A stretch of DNA of 35,266 nucleotides from Myxococcota bacterium (GCA_035498015.1 DATKAO010000004.1:1-35266); one strand, 5' to 3'. Numbered from the stretch's first letter, positions 25,025-34,127 are shown. Program-made: numbers and translations. Notes: generated from the sequence alone by a model not told the origin.

Positions 25025-28000
25025 ATGAGGATCGAAAGCGGTCACCGACTGTTTCGCTTCGCAATGACCCTGACGCTGCTGGCCTCGCCAGCGCGCGCTC
25101 TTGTGAGCGACTCGGCTGAGTTTGTGTTTCGCGCGGCCGGAGGGAGCGCCGTTGCCCCGAACGCGGGGCGTCGCTTCGACGCGAGTGTCTCCGCGAGCGG
25201 CGTAAGCCTCACGGCGTGCCGGGGCTCGAACGCCACGCTGGCGGTCGGTCTTCGCCTCGCGTCGGTCTCGCGCGGCTCCGAGCTCCGCTCGCCCGGCCGC
25301 GCCGAGGTCGACTTCTCCGGAAACAGCGCGCAGCTCCACTACGGCGGCCTGGGAATGACCGAGTGGTACGTGAACGACGCGCGCGGGCTGGAGCAGGGCT
25401 TCGATCTCGAGCAGCGCATCGCGCCAGGATCCAGGCCGCTCGAGCTCGCGCTCGCGGTCACCACGTCTCCCGGGGTCTCGCGCGGCCCGAGCGGCGATGG
25501 CTTCGCCTTCGCGCGGTCCGGCTGCCCGGACCGAATCGCGCTGCGCGACGTGCGCGCCTGGGACTCCCGCGGCACCACGCTCGGGGCCCGGCTGGAAGCT
25601 TCGGGCGAGCGCCTGAAGCTCGTGGTCGACGACTCACGCGCGGTCTACCCGATCACGATCGATCCGATCGCCTCGACGGCTACGGAGATCGTGCTCCCGG
25701 CTCACACCCTCTCGAACGAGGTCCAGATCGGCCCCGGCGGCGACTTGAATGGCGACGGCTTCAGCGATCTGGTCGTGATCGATTCACATGAGGACATCCC
25801 GTTCGTCGTCCCGCGCACCGAACACGGGACCGCGCGCGTGTTCTTCGGCTCGAGCTCTGGTCTCTCGACGACCCCGGGCTTCGTCGTTCAGGGCATCATC
25901 GACTTCGATCACTTCGGTAGCTCGTTTGCCGTCGGAGACCTCGATGGAGACGGCATCTCCGATCTCGCCGTCGGCATGCCCGGACTGGGCCCTGGAGACG
26001 TCGGGCAGGTGTTCGTGTGGTTCGGGTCCTCGAGCTTCAACACTCGAGGCGTGGTGTCCTTGCTGAGCGCCGACTGGTCGGCCACCGGGAGTCTCGGATT
26101 CGGCTTGTCGATGTCCGCAGGAGACTTGAACGGCGATGGCATCGACGATCTGGTCGTGAGCAGCCCCATTGCGGACCACGTGTTCGTCTGGACAGGCGAG
26201 ACGCGGAGTCAGTGGGCCACGCGGCCCAGAGACAACCAGGCCGTCCCTTCGTGGACCGCCAGTGGTGTAGCCGGACACGGCTTCGGCGAGTCTGTCTCCG
26301 CCAGCGGTGATGTGAACGGCGATGGCACCTACGACCTCGTGGTGGGCGCACCGAACGAATCGGCGTCCGGCGGCTCCGTGTTCCTGTACACGGGAGGTTC
26401 CAACTTCACGGCAACCCCGGGCACCGAGGCAAACGCCCAGGCCCGGGTGAACGGTACCCAGGGCCTGGGCACCACCGTTGCGATCAGCGGTGACGTGAAC
26501 GGCGACGGCTTCGCCGACATCCTGGCGACCGACGAAAGCAGCACTCCGTCCTTCAAGCTGTTCTTCGGGTCCGGCGGCCCGACACCCAATTTGACCGCTG
26601 TGTCTCCGTGGTCCGCAACGGTGAGCCATCCCGACTCGAACACCGCGTCGGCGGCGACGGCAGGGGACGTGAATGGAGACGGGTTGGCCGACTTGATCCT
26701 GGCTCAGCCCAACGTCTCGGACATCGACGGGAACGCCAATGTCTTCCTCGGGAGGATGGCGGGTCCCATACCCGCGCCGATCGTGGTTGCTCCCCAATTC
26801 CCGCAATTCAGCCTCCAGTCCGTCTCGCGAGTGGCGACCGCGGGAGACGTCGACGGGAACGGTTTCTCCGAGGTCGCCATGGTCGGCCAGGGCCCGACCA
26901 CCGGCGCCGACTTCGCAGCCAAGATTCAGGTCTTCGCAAGCACGGGCGACCCGACCGCGACCGAGTCACAGTTCTCGCTCTACGGTGATGCCACGACCGG
27001 GCAGGACGGGACAGGCTTCGGCATCGGTGCGACGGCCGCGGGGGACATCAACGGCGACGGCTTCAGCGACTTCGTCGTCGGGCAGCCGTTCTTCGCCGAT
27101 CCCGACTCACAGGAAGGTCGCTTCATGGTCGTCCTGGGCGGTCCCTGTACTCCGGATTGCACGGTGCCCCCCACGACCAGCCCGGCCGGCCACGAGGGCA
27201 ACCAGGCCGGAGCGCAGCTGGGCTGGAGCCTTGCGGGAGGCGGCGACTTCAACGGGGACGGATTTGCCGACGTGGCCGTCGGCGCGCCCCACTTCACGAC
27301 CAGCGAACGCTTCTTGACTCACCCGGACGCCGGGATCGTGAACGTCTATCTCGGAAGCGCGACCGGGCTCTCCGCGGATCCGAATCAGACTCTCAGTTCG
27401 CTGATCGACGGCAGTGAGCTCGGGAGCGCGGTCGCAAACGCTGGCGATGTGAACGGGGATGGCCTGGCCGACCTGCTCGTGAGCGCGCCCTTGGCGAACG
27501 GCGGCGCGGGGACGGTCTCGCTGTATCTCGGCACCCGCAATGGCGGGCCGCTCATGGCTCCGGCCTGGACGAAGAGCGGCACCCAGTCGAACGAGCACTT
27601 CGGCTCCCACCTGGCCGGCGCTTGCGACGTGGACGGCGACGGTCGCTCCGACGTGATCGTCGCAGCGACGACCTTCACGAATGGTGCGCCCGCGGCCTTC
27701 GTGTTTCTCGGCCAGAAGAACGGCCTCAGCTCGACACCGTTCGCCGTGCTCCTGAGCGACCAGGGCGCCGATGACAACGGCATTCAGGTCGCCTGTGCCG
27801 GTGACGTGAATGGGGACACGCTGGCAGACGTGGCCGTCGGCGAAGCGGAGTACAGCGTGACCATCGGAGCGCAACAAGGGCGCGTTCGAGTGTTCAACGG
27901 CGGCCCGACGCTGCCCGGCGCGGCGCCCGCGATCACGCTCGCCGGGACCCAAGCGGGCGGCCGCTTCGGCGCCGGCATTGGCGGCGGCGGCGACGTCGAT

Positions 28001-29281
28001 GCGGACGGATTCGGCGATCTAGTCGTCGGCCAGCAGTGGTTCAGCGACGGTGCGGCCCCGTTCGAAGGGCGAGCCTTCGCATTTCTCGGCAGCCCGACGG
28101 GCCTTGATGTCACCCGCAGCGTGACACTGCCGTTGCCGGCTCCGGCCGGGGCGGTCACCGCGGATTTCGGCCGCGACGTCGCCGACGACTTCGACTTCAA
28201 CGGCGATGGCTTCGCAGACGTTCTGATCGGTGCGTTCACCGTCCCCCGAGGCAATCTTTCCACCTCAGGCGCGGTGTTCGTCAACTTCGGCGGGGGAAGC
28301 CAGGGCACGCCGCGCATTCCGCGCATGACTCACGACAATCCGGTGGGTCCGCCGCTCGCTCTGCTGGGCGCGACCAACCCCGCCGACGCCCGGCTCTTCA
28401 ACGTTCGCAGCCTGCCGCGGAGCGCTGCGGGGCGGACGCGCGTGAGGCAGGAGGTCCAGACCAAGATCGGAGGACAGCCCTTCGACGGGGGCTTGCCGAC
28501 GTTCCTCTCGGCGCTGCAAGACTCCGGGGCCACCGACTTCATCGACGTGGAGTCTCACTGCAACACCGGAATCCTTCTCGGCGGCCCATCGTGTCGCTGG
28601 CGCACGCGGCTCCGCACCACCAATCCGTTCTTCCCGCGCACGCCGTGGCTCTCCCCGCCGGGCAACAGCCCGACCGAGGCGGACATCCGCGACGACAGTG
28701 ACTCCGACGGCGACGGCGTCGCCGACTTCGGCGACGTCTGCCCGAGCGTGCCGGATCCCAACCAGACGGATTCGGACGGCGACCTGGTCGGCGACGCGTG
28801 CGACAACTGCCCGGTCACTGCGAACTTCGACCAGGCCGACACGGATGGCGACACGGTGGGAGACGCCTGTGACAACTGCCAGCTGGTGAGCAATCGCCGA
28901 GTCAGCCCGACCTTCCTGACCGCAAACCCCTGGGCCACGCTCACGGGCGGGCAGCGCGACGACGACCACGACGGCTTCGGCAACGTGTGCGACGGAGACT
29001 TCCCACTCACCACGCAAGGCATCAACGTGAACGCGGCCGACACCAATCAGTTCAAGACCGCGGTGAACCAGGACAGGACCGCGAAGAAGTGCGGGACCAA
29101 CGGGAAGATCGCTTGCGCCATCTTCGATCTGGACACCAAGCAGAACGACCCGGGCGCCGCGAACAACATCAACGCCGCAGACACTGCCCGCTTCAAGCTC
29201 CTGGTCGGATTCCCTGCAGGTCCGAAGTGCCCGACGTGTCCGCTGCTGTGCGAGGCGGGTCCGCAGGGCAGCTGCAACTAG
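25025..29281 (+). CDS. Giant secreted FG-GAP / thrombospondin-3 / dockerin-like protein
   Basis: A 1418-residue exported protein. After a signal peptide (about 1-25) comes an N-terminal domain ending in VYPITIDPIA (about 30-215), common in large myxobacterial-type surface proteins. Then follow 14 FG-GAP/integrin-alpha type repeats (about 240-1065), each with a calcium loop D-x-N/D-G-D such as GDLNGDGFSDLVV. Fourteen blades would make two seven-bladed propellers. Thrombospondin type-3 repeats follow (about 1220-1310, DSDGDGVADFGDVCP, DTDGDTVGDACDNC), then a C-terminal region with two dockerin-like segments (NVNAADTNQFK and NINAADTARFK) and a Cys-rich end (CPTCPLLC). Calcium-dependent surface adhesion or binding is likely (inference). 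ATG at 25025 follows GGAGGAG. Base composition is somewhat less GC-rich than the efflux region. Confidence 0.92.
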   Translation: MRIESGHRLFRFAMTLTLLASPARALVSDSAEFVFRAAGGSAVAPNAGRRFDASVSASGVSLTACRGSNATLAVGLRLASVSRGSELRSPGRAEVDFSGNSAQLHYGGLGMTEWYVNDARGLEQGFDLEQRIAPGSRPLELALAVTTSPGVSRGPSGDGFAFARSGCPDRIALRDVRAWDSRGTTLGARLEASGERLKLVVDDSRAVYPITIDPIASTATEIVLPAHTLSNEVQIGPGGDLNGDGFSDLVVIDSHEDIPFVVPRTEHGTARVFFGSSSGLSTTPGFVVQGIIDFDHFGSSFAVGDLDGDGISDLAVGMPGLGPGDVGQVFVWFGSSSFNTRGVVSLLSADWSATGSLGFGLSMSAGDLNGDGIDDLVVSSPIADHVFVWTGETRSQWATRPRDNQAVPSWTASGVAGHGFGESVSASGDVNGDGTYDLVVGAPNESASGGSVFLYTGGSNFTATPGTEANAQARVNGTQGLGTTVAISGDVNGDGFADILATDESSTPSFKLFFGSGGPTPNLTAVSPWSATVSHPDSNTASAATAGDVNGDGLADLILAQPNVSDIDGNANVFLGRMAGPIPAPIVVAPQFPQFSLQSVSRVATAGDVDGNGFSEVAMVGQGPTTGADFAAKIQVFASTGDPTATESQFSLYGDATTGQDGTGFGIGATAAGDINGDGFSDFVVGQPFFADPDSQEGRFMVVLGGPCTPDCTVPPTTSPAGHEGNQAGAQLGWSLAGGGDFNGDGFADVAVGAPHFTTSERFLTHPDAGIVNVYLGSATGLSADPNQTLSSLIDGSELGSAVANAGDVNGDGLADLLVSAPLANGGAGTVSLYLGTRNGGPLMAPAWTKSGTQSNEHFGSHLAGACDVDGDGRSDVIVAATTFTNGAPAAFVFLGQKNGLSSTPFAVLLSDQGADDNGIQVACAGDVNGDTLADVAVGEAEYSVTIGAQQGRVRVFNGGPTLPGAAPAITLAGTQAGGRFGAGIGGGGDVDADGFGDLVVGQQWFSDGAAPFEGRAFAFLGSPTGLDVTRSVTLPLPAPAGAVTADFGRDVADDFDFNGDGFADVLIGAFTVPRGNLSTSGAVFVNFGGGSQGTPRIPRMTHDNPVGPPLALLGATNPADARLFNVRSLPRSAAGRTRVRQEVQTKIGGQPFDGGLPTFLSALQDSGATDFIDVESHCNTGILLGGPSCRWRTRLRTTNPFFPRTPWLSPPGNSPTEADIRDDSDSDGDGVADFGDVCPSVPDPNQTDSDGDLVGDACDNCPVTANFDQADTDGDTVGDACDNCQLVSNRRVSPTFLTANPWATLTGGQRDDDHDGFGNVCDGDFPLTTQGINVNAADTNQFKTAVNQDRTAKKCGTNGKIACAIFDLDTKQNDPGAANNINAADTARFKLLVGFPAGPKCPTCPLLCEAGPQGSCN

Positions 29282-29293
29282 TCGCCGGCCGTT

Positions 29294-29354
29294 CGCATCG
29301 CGATCTCCTTCGGAGTATGGTCGCAAGACCGACGCCGAAGGAGATCGCCATGCG
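29294..29354 (+). promoter_or_regulatory. Long hairpin covering the ribosome site and start of the LLM gene
   Basis: CGCATCGCGATCTCCTTCGG (29294-29313) and CCGAAGGAGATCGCCATGCG (29335-29354) are reverse complements with one mismatch in 20. The intervening 21 bases contain a small stem GGTC-GCAA-GACC with a GNRA tetraloop. The right arm carries the AAGGAG ribosome site and the ATG (29350-29352), so the folded mRNA would hide translation start. It could also be a transcript end for the upstream gene, but there is no U-tract. Confidence 0.6.
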
Positions 29355-30411
29355 CATCGGACTCCAGCTCGTGCTGCAGAACTACCTCGAGTCGACCACC
29401 GACGAGCACGTGCTCGATCTCGAGTACCGCCTGTCCGAGCTGGCCGAGCCGCTCGGCTTCGACTCGATCTGGTGCGTCGAGCACCACTTCGACTGGTACT
29501 CGATGGGCCCCGACACGCCGCAGATCCTCGCGTACCTGGCGGGACGGACGAGCCGCATCGGCCTGGCCACGGGCGCGGTGATCCTGCCCTGGAACGACCC
29601 GCTGCGCGTGGTCGAGAAGATGACGCTGCTCGACTACCAGTCGAAGGGCCGCGCCATCTTCGGCATGGGCCACGGCCTGGCGCGCATGGAGTACGACGGC
29701 TTCCAGATCGACATGAACGAGGCGCGCGATCGCTTCGCCGAAGCCGCGCGCATGATCCTGGCGGGCCTCGAGAGCGGCATCGTGCGCGGCGACGGCCCGT
29801 ACTACCCGCAGAAGCCCGTGCAGGTGCGCCCGAAGCCGCGCGGCTCGTGGAAGGACCGCACGTACATGGTGGCCATGTCGCCGCACTCCACGCCGCTGTG
29901 CGCCGAGCTCGGCGCGAAGCCGATGGTGTTCGTGCAGAAGCCGTGGGACGAGACCAAGGAGCACATCGCGCTGTTCAACAGCTCGTGGGAGAAGTTCCAC
30001 AAGTCAGCGCCGCCCGCGCCGACCTTCGCGGAGTTCCTGATCTGCTCCGAGTCACCCGGCGAGGCGCGCGACCTGGCCCAGGAGCACATTGCGAACTACT
30101 ACCACTCGGTGGTGAGTCACTACGAGTTCACCAAGGTCGAGAACTTCCAGAAGAAGGGTTACTCGTCCTACGCCGAGAACGCGGCCGCGCTCGGCGCCTT
30201 CGGCGTGGACAACGCGGCTCGAGGCTTCGTGGAGATCAACGCCTACGGCACCCCGGCGCAGATCCTCGAGAAGCTGCGCGCCCGCCGCGAGCTGATCGGC
30301 GAGTTCAACCTGTCGATCGTGCCGACCTTCGGCGGCCTGCCCGATGCGGCGGCGGAGAAGAGCCTGCGGCTCTTGGGCGAGCAGGTTCTGCCGGTGATCC
30401 GGAGCTGGTAG
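29350..30411 (+). CDS. LLM-class (luciferase-like) flavin-dependent oxidoreductase
   Basis: A 353-residue TIM-barrel flavoprotein. Family marks are MRIGLQLVLQNYLE at the N-terminus, EPLGFDSIWCVEHHFDWY, TSRIGLATGAVILPWNDPLR and the mid-protein GRAIFGMGHGLARMEYDGFQ. These enzymes use reduced flavin (FMN or F420) for oxidations of many substrates; the substrate here is not predictable. ATG at 29350 is preferred because AAGGAGATCGCC precedes it; an in-frame upstream extension would run into the giant gene. The start is held in a 20-bp inverted repeat (29294-29354). An AraC regulator follows, 58 bases downstream, and a related C-terminal remnant lies at 24862-24915. Confidence 0.92.
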   Translation: MRIGLQLVLQNYLESTTDEHVLDLEYRLSELAEPLGFDSIWCVEHHFDWYSMGPDTPQILAYLAGRTSRIGLATGAVILPWNDPLRVVEKMTLLDYQSKGRAIFGMGHGLARMEYDGFQIDMNEARDRFAEAARMILAGLESGIVRGDGPYYPQKPVQVRPKPRGSWKDRTYMVAMSPHSTPLCAELGAKPMVFVQKPWDETKEHIALFNSSWEKFHKSAPPAPTFAEFLICSESPGEARDLAQEHIANYYHSVVSHYEFTKVENFQKKGYSSYAENAAALGAFGVDNAARGFVEINAYGTPAQILEKLRARRELIGEFNLSIVPTFGGLPDAAAEKSLRLLGEQVLPVIRSW

Positions 30412-30417
30412 CCCCGA

Positions 30418-30447
30418 GATAGACGCGCGGTACGCCGCGGGCGTATC
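30418..30447. promoter_or_regulatory. Imperfect dyad between the LLM and AraC genes
   Basis: GATA-g-ACGC-GCGG-tacg-CCGC-g-GCGTATC-type symmetry spans 30418-30447, with inner arms CGCGG and CCGCG. It lies directly before the AraC-type start and just after the LLM stop. It could be an operator for the regulator or a weak transcript end; no U-tract follows. Confidence 0.35.
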
Positions 30448-30469
30448 TTCGCAGGAGCGAGAAGCGGAG

Positions 30470-31564
30470 ATGCGACGCGGGACTTCAACGCTGCGAGCTG
30501 CTGCACCGTCGCTGGCGAGCGCGCTGCCCGAGCCTCGCTGCGTGGCGAAGCTCGGCCGGTCCGGACCCACGGCGCCCAGTCAGACTTTCTCCGTGCGCCT
30601 TTGCGTGCCCTTCTTGCGCGTCCTGGAGCGGCGGGGCGCGCTCTCGGCCGAGGAGATTGCGCGCCTCACGCCGCGCGATCTCGAGGCGCGCATCCCCGTC
30701 TCGACCGCGCTCGCCATGCTCGACGGCGCGGTGGCGCTGACCCGCGACCCCGACCTTGGGCTCCACGCGGCGCTCGAGGCGGAGGCGGGGGAGTTCGACC
30801 TGCTCGAGTATCTGGCTTGCTCGGCGACGAGCATCGCCGACTCCGTGCCGCTCCTGGCCCGCTACTCGCGGCTCTTGAACGACGGGCTCGAGATCGTGCT
30901 CGAACGCATCGAGCGCCGCGCCATCCTGCGCTTCTCGAGCCGGGTGCAGCTGAACCGCGTCGCGGCCGACTTCCAGCTCGCTTCTTTCTTCCGCGGCTTC
31001 AGCCGCGAAGCCTCCGGCAGTCCCGTCGAGGTCTGGCTGATGCACGACGAGCCCGAGGACCGCACGATGTGCGAACGGGTCTTCGCCGGAGCGCTGCTGC
31101 GCTTCTCGGCGCCCTACGACGCGATCGTCTTCGACGCGGCGCGCGTCGATCGCTACGACCCCAAGCCCGACCGCAAGCTGCACCACCTGCTGCACCGGTT
31201 GGCCGAGCAGCGCGTGTCCGAGCTGCACGTCTGCGAGCCACTCGCCCAGCTCGTGCGCGAACGACTCGCTTCGGAGCTCGCCGGTGGCGATCCGAGCGCG
31301 GAGCACATCGCCGCCTTGCTCCACATGTCGCGGCGCACGCTGGTCCGCCAGCTCGAGCGAGAGGGGACTGGCTTCAAGGCGATCCTCGACGCTCTGCGCG
31401 CGAGCCTCGCCCGCCGCTACCTCGCCGTGGACCGGATCGGAGTGAGCGAGGTCGCGTCACGCCTGGGCTTCTCCGACGCGGCCGCCTTCACCCGCGCGTT
31501 CCGCCGATGGTCGGGCCAGTCCCCCAGCGAATACCGCCGCTCCCAGCTCGTCGTCGCGAACTGA
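30470..31564 (+). CDS. AraC-family regulator with Arabinose_bd-type N-terminal domain
   Basis: A 364-residue regulator. The N-terminal part (about 55-235, SVRLCVPFLRVLERRGALS ... LGLHAALEAEAGEFDLLEYL ... RFSSRVQLNRVAADFQLASFF) fits the PF12625 ligand-binding domain of OruR/ArgR-like regulators. The C-terminal pair of helix-turn-helix motifs (about 265-360) is HIAALLHMSRRTLVRQLEREG and GVSEVASRLGFSDAAAFTRAFRRW with GQSPSEYR, typical of AraC. The ATG at 30470 is preceded by a modest site (GGAG), and a GTG at 30542 could also be the start, which would remove an atypical Ala/Pro/Arg-rich leader. It lies between LLM oxidoreductase and a secreted hydrolase, either of which may be its target. Confidence 0.92.
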   Translation: MRRGTSTLRAAAPSLASALPEPRCVAKLGRSGPTAPSQTFSVRLCVPFLRVLERRGALSAEEIARLTPRDLEARIPVSTALAMLDGAVALTRDPDLGLHAALEAEAGEFDLLEYLACSATSIADSVPLLARYSRLLNDGLEIVLERIERRAILRFSSRVQLNRVAADFQLASFFRGFSREASGSPVEVWLMHDEPEDRTMCERVFAGALLRFSAPYDAIVFDAARVDRYDPKPDRKLHHLLHRLAEQRVSELHVCEPLAQLVRERLASELAGGDPSAEHIAALLHMSRRTLVRQLEREGTGFKAILDALRASLARRYLAVDRIGVSEVASRLGFSDAAAFTRAFRRWSGQSPSEYRRSQLVVAN

Positions 31565-31644
31565 CAAGAGAACGGCGCAAGCGGGCATTGTCGCTGCCAC
31601 CGGAGCCGTGCGGAAATCCTCCGTGAAACCAGGAGGATGCTGCA

Positions 31645-33228
31645 GTGACCCGAGTCGCCGATCTCGTCTTGACACTGATCTGTGTCGCCGCGTCGCCCCT
31701 TGCCGCCGCAGCGAGCTCGCCCACGCTGACCGAGAATCCAGCGGGGATCGGGCTGCACGGCCACCCCTACGACGCCGTCCCCACGGTCGCGGTCATCCCG
31801 CAGGCGCCGGCGCTCGACCTCGCGGCGCTGGGCTACGTGGAACGGGAGTTCCAGATGTCGGGCGGAGCCACCGTCTACCAGCAGCGGGGGCTGTGGAGCT
31901 CCAACGGCGCCTGGAGTGTCTCGGTCGCGCAGACGAACGTGCCCTATACGACCCGGATCCTCGTGCGCTATCCGACGGACCCGGCGCAGTTCAACGGCAC
32001 CGTGGTGTTCGAGTGGCTGAACGACACGACCGGCGGAGATCAGGACCCGCTGTGGTCGCAGATCTACCAGCAGGCGCTGCGCGACGGCTACGCCTACGTG
32101 GGAGTGACTGCCCAGGCCGCCGGAATGAAGGACCTCGCCGTCTGGGACCCCGTGCGCTACGGCTCACTCGGGGCCAGCAACGACGGACAGTCCTACGACA
32201 TCTTCAGCCAGGCGGCGCAGGCGGTTCGGGCCAACGCCGCGACGTTGCTCGGCGGCCTCGTCCCCCGGCGGCTCATCGGCGGAGGTGACTCGCAGTCGGC
32301 GTTCCGCATCGTCACCTACGTGAACGCGATCCAGCCGGTCTCGCACGCGTTCGACGGCTTTCTGGCCGTGGGCCGCGCCGCGGTGGGGGCTCCGCTCGGC
32401 AACGGGCTGATCGCGACCTCGCCGATTCCCGCGCTCATTCGCAGCGACAACCGCGCGCCGTTCATCCAGCTCAACACCGAGGGCGACATCGTCGAGCTGG
32501 GCGCGGGTCTCTCGAGACAGGCGGACAACAGCTATCTGCGCACCTGGGAGCTGCCGGGCGCGGCCCACATCGACGCGCACGAGGCCACCTACGAGCTGGC
32601 CACGCTGGCCCGCGACCAGCCGAACGTGCCGATCCCGATGTGCCAGTTCGGCACCCCGATCACCGGGACCGGCACGCCCCTGGATGGCATCAACCAAGTG
32701 AACAACATGCCGCTGTTCGAAGTGGAGGACGCGGCTCTCGTCGCGCTCCACAACTGGCTCAGCCTGGGCGTCCCGCCGCCTCACTCGCCGCGCATCTCGA
32801 CCACGACCTTCTTCTTCGTGTTCGACGTCGTGCAGCGCGATCAGCTCGGCAACGCGCTGGGCGGCATTCGCTTGCCGGACATCCAGGCCCCGAGCGAGTT
32901 CTACTCGCCAATCAACTTCTCGATCCAGAACCCCAACAGTCTCAGCATCGATCCAATGTCGCTGATCTCGCTGGTCCAGAGCACCCTGAACACGCTCTTC
33001 GTGACCGGCAGCATCGACGACGACACCCTCCGGTCCTCCGGGCTGTGTCTGCTCTCGGGCTTCTTCACGCCCTTGCCGAGCGCAACCCTGTCCCGGCTGT
33101 ACGCGACTCACGCCAGCTACGTCGCGAAGTTCACGGCAGCCGCAAACGCCGCAATGTCCGCCGGCTTCCTCACGCCCGCAGACCGGGACGCCGCGGTAGC
33201 CGCGGCGCAAGCAGCGCCGATTCCGTGA
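31645..33228 (+). CDS. Secreted alpha/beta hydrolase-domain protein (PF20091 type)
   Basis: A 527-residue exported protein with a signal peptide (VLTLICVAASPLAAAA). The fold matches the alpha/beta hydrolase domain family PF20091: GTVVFEWLNDTTGGDQDPLW early, DGYAYVGVTAQAAGM, GASNDGQSYDIFSQAAQAVR, nucleophile region LIGGGDSQSAFRIVTYVNAI (GGDSQSA), an acid in LNTEGD and a His in LPGAAHIDAHE. Together these resemble a complete catalytic triad. GTG start at 31645 has AGGAGG at about 31630-31635. Substrate unknown. It follows the AraC gene by 80 bases. Confidence 0.88.
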   Translation: MTRVADLVLTLICVAASPLAAAASSPTLTENPAGIGLHGHPYDAVPTVAVIPQAPALDLAALGYVEREFQMSGGATVYQQRGLWSSNGAWSVSVAQTNVPYTTRILVRYPTDPAQFNGTVVFEWLNDTTGGDQDPLWSQIYQQALRDGYAYVGVTAQAAGMKDLAVWDPVRYGSLGASNDGQSYDIFSQAAQAVRANAATLLGGLVPRRLIGGGDSQSAFRIVTYVNAIQPVSHAFDGFLAVGRAAVGAPLGNGLIATSPIPALIRSDNRAPFIQLNTEGDIVELGAGLSRQADNSYLRTWELPGAAHIDAHEATYELATLARDQPNVPIPMCQFGTPITGTGTPLDGINQVNNMPLFEVEDAALVALHNWLSLGVPPPHSPRISTTTFFFVFDVVQRDQLGNALGGIRLPDIQAPSEFYSPINFSIQNPNSLSIDPMSLISLVQSTLNTLFVTGSIDDDTLRSSGLCLLSGFFTPLPSATLSRLYATHASYVAKFTAAANAAMSAGFLTPADRDAAVAAAQAAPIP

Positions 33229-33305
33229 GAGAGTGACACCGATACGACCCGGCGTCCCCGGCGGAGATTGACAGCGCAGCGTCGATTCCAGGAAGATCCG
33301 ATTCA

Positions 33306-33671
33306 ATGCGGCGTTCGCTGTGTGTCTCGCTGATCGCGTTGGCGAGCTGTTTCGGGTGCGCGTCGGAGCCAATACTGGTCGCGCCTCGTCCGCCCGCGCA
33401 CTACGAGAGACTCGGGACGACGAGGGGCGAGGGTTGCGGTGCGCTGCTCCTGACCTTCATTCCGATCGAGATGAACTCGCGCCTCGAGCGCGCCTATGCG
33501 GATGCCCTGCAGCGGATGCCGGGTGCCACGGCTGTGGTCGACGTCGATCTGACCGAGACCTGGTACTGGTGGGTGGTCGGCGTCAACCACTGTACGATGC
33601 TCGAGGGGATCGCGATCCGGGAAGTCCAATCGCCGAGCGGCTCGAGCGGGCAGAAGTCACCCTCTTCATGA
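33306..33671 (+). CDS. Small lipoprotein, tandem paralogue 1
   Basis: A 121-residue lipoprotein: lipobox in LIALASCFGC (Cys18), then GCGALLLTFIPIEMNSRLERAYADAL, a Trp-rich segment TETWYWWVVGVNHC and LEGIAIREV. It resembles the TRL-like group of small outer-membrane lipoproteins (weak recognition). Its last codons overlap the next gene's start (ATGA), and the two proteins share the same pattern, so they arose by tandem duplication. ATG at 33306 follows AGGAAG. Function unknown. Confidence 0.78.
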   Translation: MRRSLCVSLIALASCFGCASEPILVAPRPPAHYERLGTTRGEGCGALLLTFIPIEMNSRLERAYADALQRMPGATAVVDVDLTETWYWWVVGVNHCTMLEGIAIREVQSPSGSSGQKSPSS

Positions 33672-34003
33672 GTCGGCACAGAATCTCGATCGCGGCTGGA
33701 CTGACCTTGCTCGTTGCCACTGCCGGCTGCTTCGTGCATCCGATCCGGCTCGACGACATCGAGTACGCACACTTCGACGACACCCGCCCGAGAGAGATCC
33801 GCGCGGAAGAGTGCGGTGCGCTGGTCTTCTTCCTTCCGTTCCGCCTCAACTCGCAACTGATCCGCGTTCAGCGGACTCTGGCAGCTCACGCGCCAGACTC
33901 CGTGCTTTCGGACGTTCGCGTCGAGCAGAGCTGGATGTGGATCGGCATCGGAGACCTCATGTGCACGAAGGTCTCGGCAATTGCCTATCCGAAGCTGCCG
34001 TAG
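33668..34003 (+). CDS. Small lipoprotein, tandem paralogue 2
   Basis: A 111-residue protein with lipoprotein signal (LTLLVATAGC, Cys21). Residues align with the preceding gene: EECGALVFFLPFRLNSQL with EGCGALLLTFIPIEMNSRL, and VEQSWMWIGIGDLMCTKVSAIAY with LTETWYWWVVGVNHCTMLEGIAI. Two Cys in the mature part (one in each conserved segment) are kept in both. ATG at 33668 overlaps the previous stop, so the pair is co-translated. They may form a heteromer or a diverged functional pair (inference). Confidence 0.75.
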   Translation: MSRHRISIAAGLTLLVATAGCFVHPIRLDDIEYAHFDDTRPREIRAEECGALVFFLPFRLNSQLIRVQRTLAAHAPDSVLSDVRVEQSWMWIGIGDLMCTKVSAIAYPKLP

Positions 34004-34071
34004 TCGGCCGCGCGCCAGACTCGCGGATGGGCGGCGCGAGCGACCGAACCCCGCATCATCTGGGACATAGT

Positions 34072-34127
34072 CACTGGCGTCCCCGGCGCGAATCGAACGC
34101 ACGACCTGCTGCTTAGGAGACCGCTTC
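34072..34127 (-). tRNA. tRNA-Arg(CCU) 3' fragment, 5' half missing
   Basis: The minus strand reads an anticodon loop CTCCTAA (anticodon CCT), variable AGGTC, T arm GTGCG-TTCGATT-CGCGC, acceptor 3' strand CGGGGAC, discriminator G and CCA. The anticodon stem has one mismatch. No matching acceptor 5' strand (GTCCCCG) or D arm lies upstream, where the sequence is repetitive. It is thus a truncated or decayed gene, not a working tRNA. Confidence 0.7.

Noticed and set aside
25784-26806. 340-codon minus-strand frame opposite the FG-GAP gene
   Set aside because: The repeating pattern reflects the antisense of the calcium-loop repeats; no independent motif.
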